Of a DNA stretch of 64,000 nt, positions 61,223-64,000 are shown in pieces. The DNA comes from a virus: the IMG/VR virus record IMGVR_UViG_3300005253_001115, positions 124,001 to 188,000 of that record; one strand, 5' to 3'. The notes beneath the pieces were generated by a model. That model was not told the origin of the DNA and made no database searches. It saw only the letters and a list, made by a program, of their open reading frames with translations. The stretch's first letter is position 1; each line of letters opens with the position of its first letter. The position numbers and the translations under genes were made by a program.

Positions 61223-61612
61223 CTATCTGTCATCACCATCACCCTTTAGCACATTCCTGGCTTGGCGGTCCATAAGCTGGTCGTAGTTATAGTTCAGAAC
61301 ATCCTCGATGCGAAGGTCAAACTCTTCAGCAGTCGCGTTCAGGTACCATGCTACCCCGCCCAGTTCACCAAGAACCTTCCGTCTAATCTCGTCGTCCACT
61401 ATTCCCCCGTTATCTCGGAGAATTTTCTTGACCTTGTTGGCCACTTCTCCTGCCTCTCCGGCCAGTCCTGTAGCAGCATAGAAGATCTTGAGCATCTTCG
61501 CAATGTCTTCTCTAGAAGACGAATCCAAGAGAGCCTCTACACCATCTCTGTAGATTGCTGCCCCATGAACCATTTCTGCGTATTCTCGCAGCTTTACGTC
61601 TCCATTACGCAT
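61223..61612 (-). CDS. MazG-like nucleotide pyrophosphohydrolase
   Basis: A 129-residue protein starting at ATG 61612 with GAGAAG four nt upstream. GLAGEAGEVANKVKK near residues 49-63 is the E-x-x-E helix of all-alpha NTP pyrophosphatases, and ELGGVAWYL near 83-91 is the second helix. The second motif normally reads E-L-G-D; here the Asp is Gly (residue 86). The fold is clear, but full activity is less sure. Phage MazG proteins act on dNTPs or (p)ppGpp-related pools. Confidence 0.75.
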   Translation of the reverse strand: MRNGDVKLREYAEMVHGAAIYRDGVEALLDSSSREDIAKMLKIFYAATGLAGEAGEVANKVKKILRDNGGIVDDEIRRKVLGELGGVAWYLNATAEEFDLRIEDVLNYNYDQLMDRQARNVLKGDGDDR

Positions 61613-61901
61613 CAAACTTCTCTACTCTCATAATGTCAAGATCTTCTTCCAAGATCCACAAGCATTCCCATTCGGGGCGTGGTCGGTCCACCACTTCAAA
61701 GTAGGCGTCAATATCTTCGGGGTCAGCAGGCATCCATATTGGCATGCCTTTTGTCCACCCAATGTGACGCCACACGAACTCGTGACCTACCATCTGCTGG
61801 GTGCCTGCATTCAGCCCAGAGTGGTCTCTGGGCCGGAATATGGCGCGCACGTCCCTGTTCTCGTACAATGGGTGCGGCCTGCAACCCTCCTCAGTCGCCA
61901 T
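61605..61901 (-). CDS. Hypothetical small protein
   Basis: A 98-residue protein with several Trp and Pro residues (HEFVWRHIGWTKGMPIWMPA) and an acidic C-terminal part (WILEEDLDIM). No family is recognised. It overlaps the MazG-like start by eight nt and the small gene upstream by eleven. Confidence 0.55.
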   Translation of the reverse strand: MATEEGCRPHPLYENRDVRAIFRPRDHSGLNAGTQQMVGHEFVWRHIGWTKGMPIWMPADPEDIDAYFEVVDRPRPEWECLWILEEDLDIMRVEKFDA

Positions 61902-62043
61902 CTTCGACCACTGGCTCAGAGGTGGTGCGGATCTGCATGGCCTGATTGAAGGCTCTCACTGTGTGAGTGTGGGTCTTCTGTTCTTCGACCGCAGCTTCCA
62001 GGGCTTCAACTCGTTCTTCTAGCGTAGGGGTTTCATTTTCCAT
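61891..62043 (-). CDS. Hypothetical 50-residue coiled-coil protein
   Basis: A small gene between 61901 and 62058. The ATG at 62043 has AAGG a few nt upstream. The product MENETPTLEERVEALEAAVE has a heptad pattern, then His/Thr residues and an acidic end. Its TGA at 61891 overlaps the next gene by 11 nt. The coding look and coupling support it. Confidence 0.5.
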   Translation of the reverse strand: MENETPTLEERVEALEAAVEEQKTHTHTVRAFNQAMQIRTTSEPVVEDGD

Positions 62044-62057
62044 GCCCCTTCTTTAGC

Positions 62058-62357
62058 CTAAGGACTATCTTCGTCCCTTACCAACTGGATGACGGGTGCG
62101 TCTGGATGGCTGCCCTTCCTCAGAGGGGTTTTCATGACCGTTACAATGTAACCCTCCTGTAGTCCTCGGAGCTTGTCCCACAGCCGTCCAAATACGCCGG
62201 ACCGTGCCAGCACCACAACGTGAGAAGCACAGAAATCTTCGAACTCTTCCTGGGTAAGTTTGAGGTGTCCCTCGTCCCCCAGGAACGCGATTAGTGCCTC
62301 CTTGACCTGATTAGCCAGTCTGTCCAGGTCTTCGCCTGTGTAGGTGTAAACGTTCAT
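62058..62357 (-). CDS. Hypothetical small protein
   Basis: A 99-residue protein with a helical N-terminal half (DLDRLANQVKEALIAFLGDE) and a strand-rich C-terminus. It overlaps the ligase stop by four nt (ATGA), so it is translationally coupled. No family is recognised. Confidence 0.55.
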   Translation of the reverse strand: MNVYTYTGEDLDRLANQVKEALIAFLGDEGHLKLTQEEFEDFCASHVVVLARSGVFGRLWDKLRGLQEGYIVTVMKTPLRKGSHPDAPVIQLVRDEDSP

Positions 62358-63739
62358 ACAGTCTCCTTGGGAAGGTCGTCTCGTAGCCGCATGAAGACCG
62401 GGTTCCGGGCAGCGTCACCGAGAGCGTGAGCATCCTTCTGTTGTGTCATTTCGATGATCATGCCGACAAGTTCATCTCGCCGAGTCCAGTGGTCCGCTCG
62501 GTTCGCGTCACCCCGGACGTTACAGCGGGTCTCGGCACCGTTCGCCAGCCGAACCCGGTACCGACCGGCCCAATGCTCGTTACGCTTGCCCGCAGTTCCG
62601 GGCATCACTTCTAGGAGGATGCCGTCAATGAACTCCTCTTCCTTACGCTTGAGCATGATGGGCGACCGGGACGGAAGATAAGGTGAGTTGAGATCCTTAA
62701 TCATCGAGCCTTCGTGCTTCTCGCTCATGTACTGCTGGTGCGCGTCGGTAAGCTCCTCGTGGTTGTTGCAGATGACCTGGGGCATCAAGTTCGTAGAAGC
62801 GTCCTCCTCACCTAGCGAGGCCACCAGCTTAACGAGATTCGCCCGCCGCTCATGGTGCGGCGTCCTGTCCATAGCGATCGTCGGATCGTACACGTCGAGA
62901 CTGATGCGGTCGAAAGCCCAAAACTTCAACTCACTCTGAAGCTCAAGCCACATGTCGGGAGTAACCCGCTCCGGGCGGAAAATACCCTGGTAGGTGCCCG
63001 TCTTCAGCATGGCTGAAGTCTTTCCCCACGGCGACCTGTACTTCTTGCCACCGTAGGTGGAAAGAGGACCATTGGGTTCCCAATCAGCGTAGATTTCTCC
63101 ATCGACTGCGCCGTTGACGACTATCGGGGCCAACTCGTCAATGATGTGCTTGAGGACTTCGTTGTACTCCTTGCCGGAGCGGGTCTTCGCGACCCCTTTG
63201 CCGTCCGTGAAGACCATGGTAATGCGAAGCCCGTCATACTTGGGCTCGCAAGCTACCGGGAACTGAATCCCCATGTGGTGATCCTTGAACTTTTCTGCGA
63301 GGGAGACAGCGAAACTGGACGCTAGGTCAGGCCAGATCTCGCCGAAAGTGTTGACGTTCGCGCCAATCTGAAGGTTCCGGTTGAGGACGCGGCCGTACCA
63401 CTGAGCCCGATTGGGGTCGATGGCTCGCATGAAGCGGGTAATGGTGTCAATCGCTTCCTGCCCGGTGATGTTCCGAGCGGCAAGCTCATCGAGTATGGCG
63501 AGGAAAACGTCCCATTCCTCTTCCATCGAATACGAGTCGCCGAAGATGGCTTTTGCCTTGGGAAGGTCGAGCTGCTTCCATGTGATCCCATAGGTGGTCT
63601 TCCAGTCATAAGCCCGCCGAAACAACTCCTTCAAGATGGGGTTATTTGCGGCAGACCGCAGAAGATCCTTCTTCTCAGTCCGCTTGGAGGTGGCTTCGAC
63701 ATTCTCCAGGCACTTGATAGCGCGCTCTAGGTTCTGCAT
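62354..63739 (-). CDS. ATP-dependent DNA ligase
   Basis: A 461-residue protein. The adenylation motif EPKYDGLR near 165-172 gives Lys167 as the AMP-bound residue. AVDGEIY near 211-217 is motif III, EGSMIKD near 340 is motif IV and MLKRK near 360 is motif V. An N-terminal helical domain precedes the core and an OB-like part follows. It seals nicks after primer removal by the 5'-3' exonuclease. It lies at the right end near the dCMP deaminase gene. Confidence 0.92.
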   Translation of the reverse strand: MQNLERAIKCLENVEATSKRTEKKDLLRSAANNPILKELFRRAYDWKTTYGITWKQLDLPKAKAIFGDSYSMEEEWDVFLAILDELAARNITGQEAIDTITRFMRAIDPNRAQWYGRVLNRNLQIGANVNTFGEIWPDLASSFAVSLAEKFKDHHMGIQFPVACEPKYDGLRITMVFTDGKGVAKTRSGKEYNEVLKHIIDELAPIVVNGAVDGEIYADWEPNGPLSTYGGKKYRSPWGKTSAMLKTGTYQGIFRPERVTPDMWLELQSELKFWAFDRISLDVYDPTIAMDRTPHHERRANLVKLVASLGEEDASTNLMPQVICNNHEELTDAHQQYMSEKHEGSMIKDLNSPYLPSRSPIMLKRKEEEFIDGILLEVMPGTAGKRNEHWAGRYRVRLANGAETRCNVRGDANRADHWTRRDELVGMIIEMTQQKDAHALGDAARNPVFMRLRDDLPKETV

Positions 63740-63770
63740 TCATCTCTCTTCGGCGGTTAGCAGAGGAACT

Positions 63771-64000
63771 TTAGATAAAAACCAGTGCTTCGCTAACATC
63801 CGTAATTTCGTATCCCCAGCGTTCGTATTCGATTCCTGCGTTTGCTAGGTTAATAAGCGCCTGGGGATCGGTACCTGTGGCGTCGCCTTCCCATCGCTTG
63901 CCGGTCTCCGGGTCGCACTCAAACTTGTTCAGAGTGGGCCACACCACTCTGGTGATACCTGCTTGGATGATAGCCTGCGTGCAATTCGTACATGGAGGAC
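63771..64000 (-). CDS. dCMP deaminase-like protein, C-terminal part (partial)
   Basis: The window ends inside this gene. The visible 75 residues begin PPCTNCTQAI, the PCxxC zinc site of cytidine/deoxycytidylate deaminases, followed by AGITRVVW and a longer insertion (FECDPETGKRWEGDA). The stop is at 63771. The missing N-terminus should hold the HAE motif. dCMP deaminase feeds dUMP for dTTP synthesis. The call rests on the zinc motif and following strand. Confidence 0.75.
   Translation of the reverse strand, partial: PPCTNCTQAIIQAGITRVVWPTLNKFECDPETGKRWEGDATGTDPQALINLANAGIEYERWGYEITDVSEALVFI

Noticed and set aside
1-64000. tRNA genes, CRISPR arrays, insertion sequences and integrase or attachment sites
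   Set aside because: No cloverleaf, spaced direct repeats, transposase or integrase frame was seen, and there is almost no non-coding space to hold them.

Overview
The window is a continuous piece of a large, almost certainly virulent tailed-phage genome (Caudoviricetes) with a contractile tail. The evidence is a baseplate set (gp25-like, baseplate J/gp6-like, a gp27-like hub, a gp5/gpV-like spike), several large tail fibres, and a phage-encoded replication set (UDG-fused polymerase, DnaB-type helicase, sliding clamp, 5'-3' exonuclease, ATP-dependent ligase). Every supported gene lies on the minus strand, so transcription runs from high to low coordinates. Genes are packed with 1-, 4- or 8-14-nt overlaps. 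The largest gene-free gap is about 74 nt, and I see no tRNA, CRISPR array or convincing terminator. The host cannot be read from the sequence. An ADP-heptose-epimerase-like gene and heptosyltransferase-like genes hint at a Gram-negative host, but only weakly.

Layout in transcription order. 64000-55240: nucleotide and DNA metabolism (dCMP deaminase 3' end, ATP-dependent ligase, MazG-like, DHH phosphoesterase, SF2 helicase), several very small proteins, a patatin-like phospholipase and a PhoH ATPase interrupted by an intein. 55256-40653: an unbroken run of 20 translationally coupled genes for glycan building and decoration. It holds nine glycosyltransferase-like genes, one HldD-like epimerase, eight SAM-methyltransferase-like genes and two sulfotransferases. 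40653-31080: a SLOG/YpsA-like protein, a putative helicase loader, DnaB-like helicase, cupin, small proteins, 5'-3' exonuclease, UvrD-like helicase with a second intein, a DEDDh exonuclease and the sliding clamp. 31075-28790: small unknown genes, including one with a possible stop-codon readthrough extension.

28790-1122: tail and baseplate genes. They run from the hub and spike through the gp25- and J-like wedge proteins to a set of paralogous fibre proteins, one ending in a collagen-like stretch. Two freestanding HNH endonuclease genes are wedged between structural genes. The left edge holds a small unknown gene and the 5' part of a gene that starts with a family-4-type uracil-DNA glycosylase domain and probably continues into DNA polymerase.

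The most unusual content is the glycan/methyl/sulfo cluster. The phage seems able to build a methylated and sulfated, possibly heptose-containing, oligosaccharide. Its target (virion proteins, phage DNA or host envelope) cannot be decided from sequence. Other points are two inteins that each split a Walker A loop (the PhoH one carries the W-C-T triplet of class 3 inteins), degenerate LytM and lysozyme-like domains in the tail hub, and a P-loop-less DnaC-like protein coupled to DnaB.
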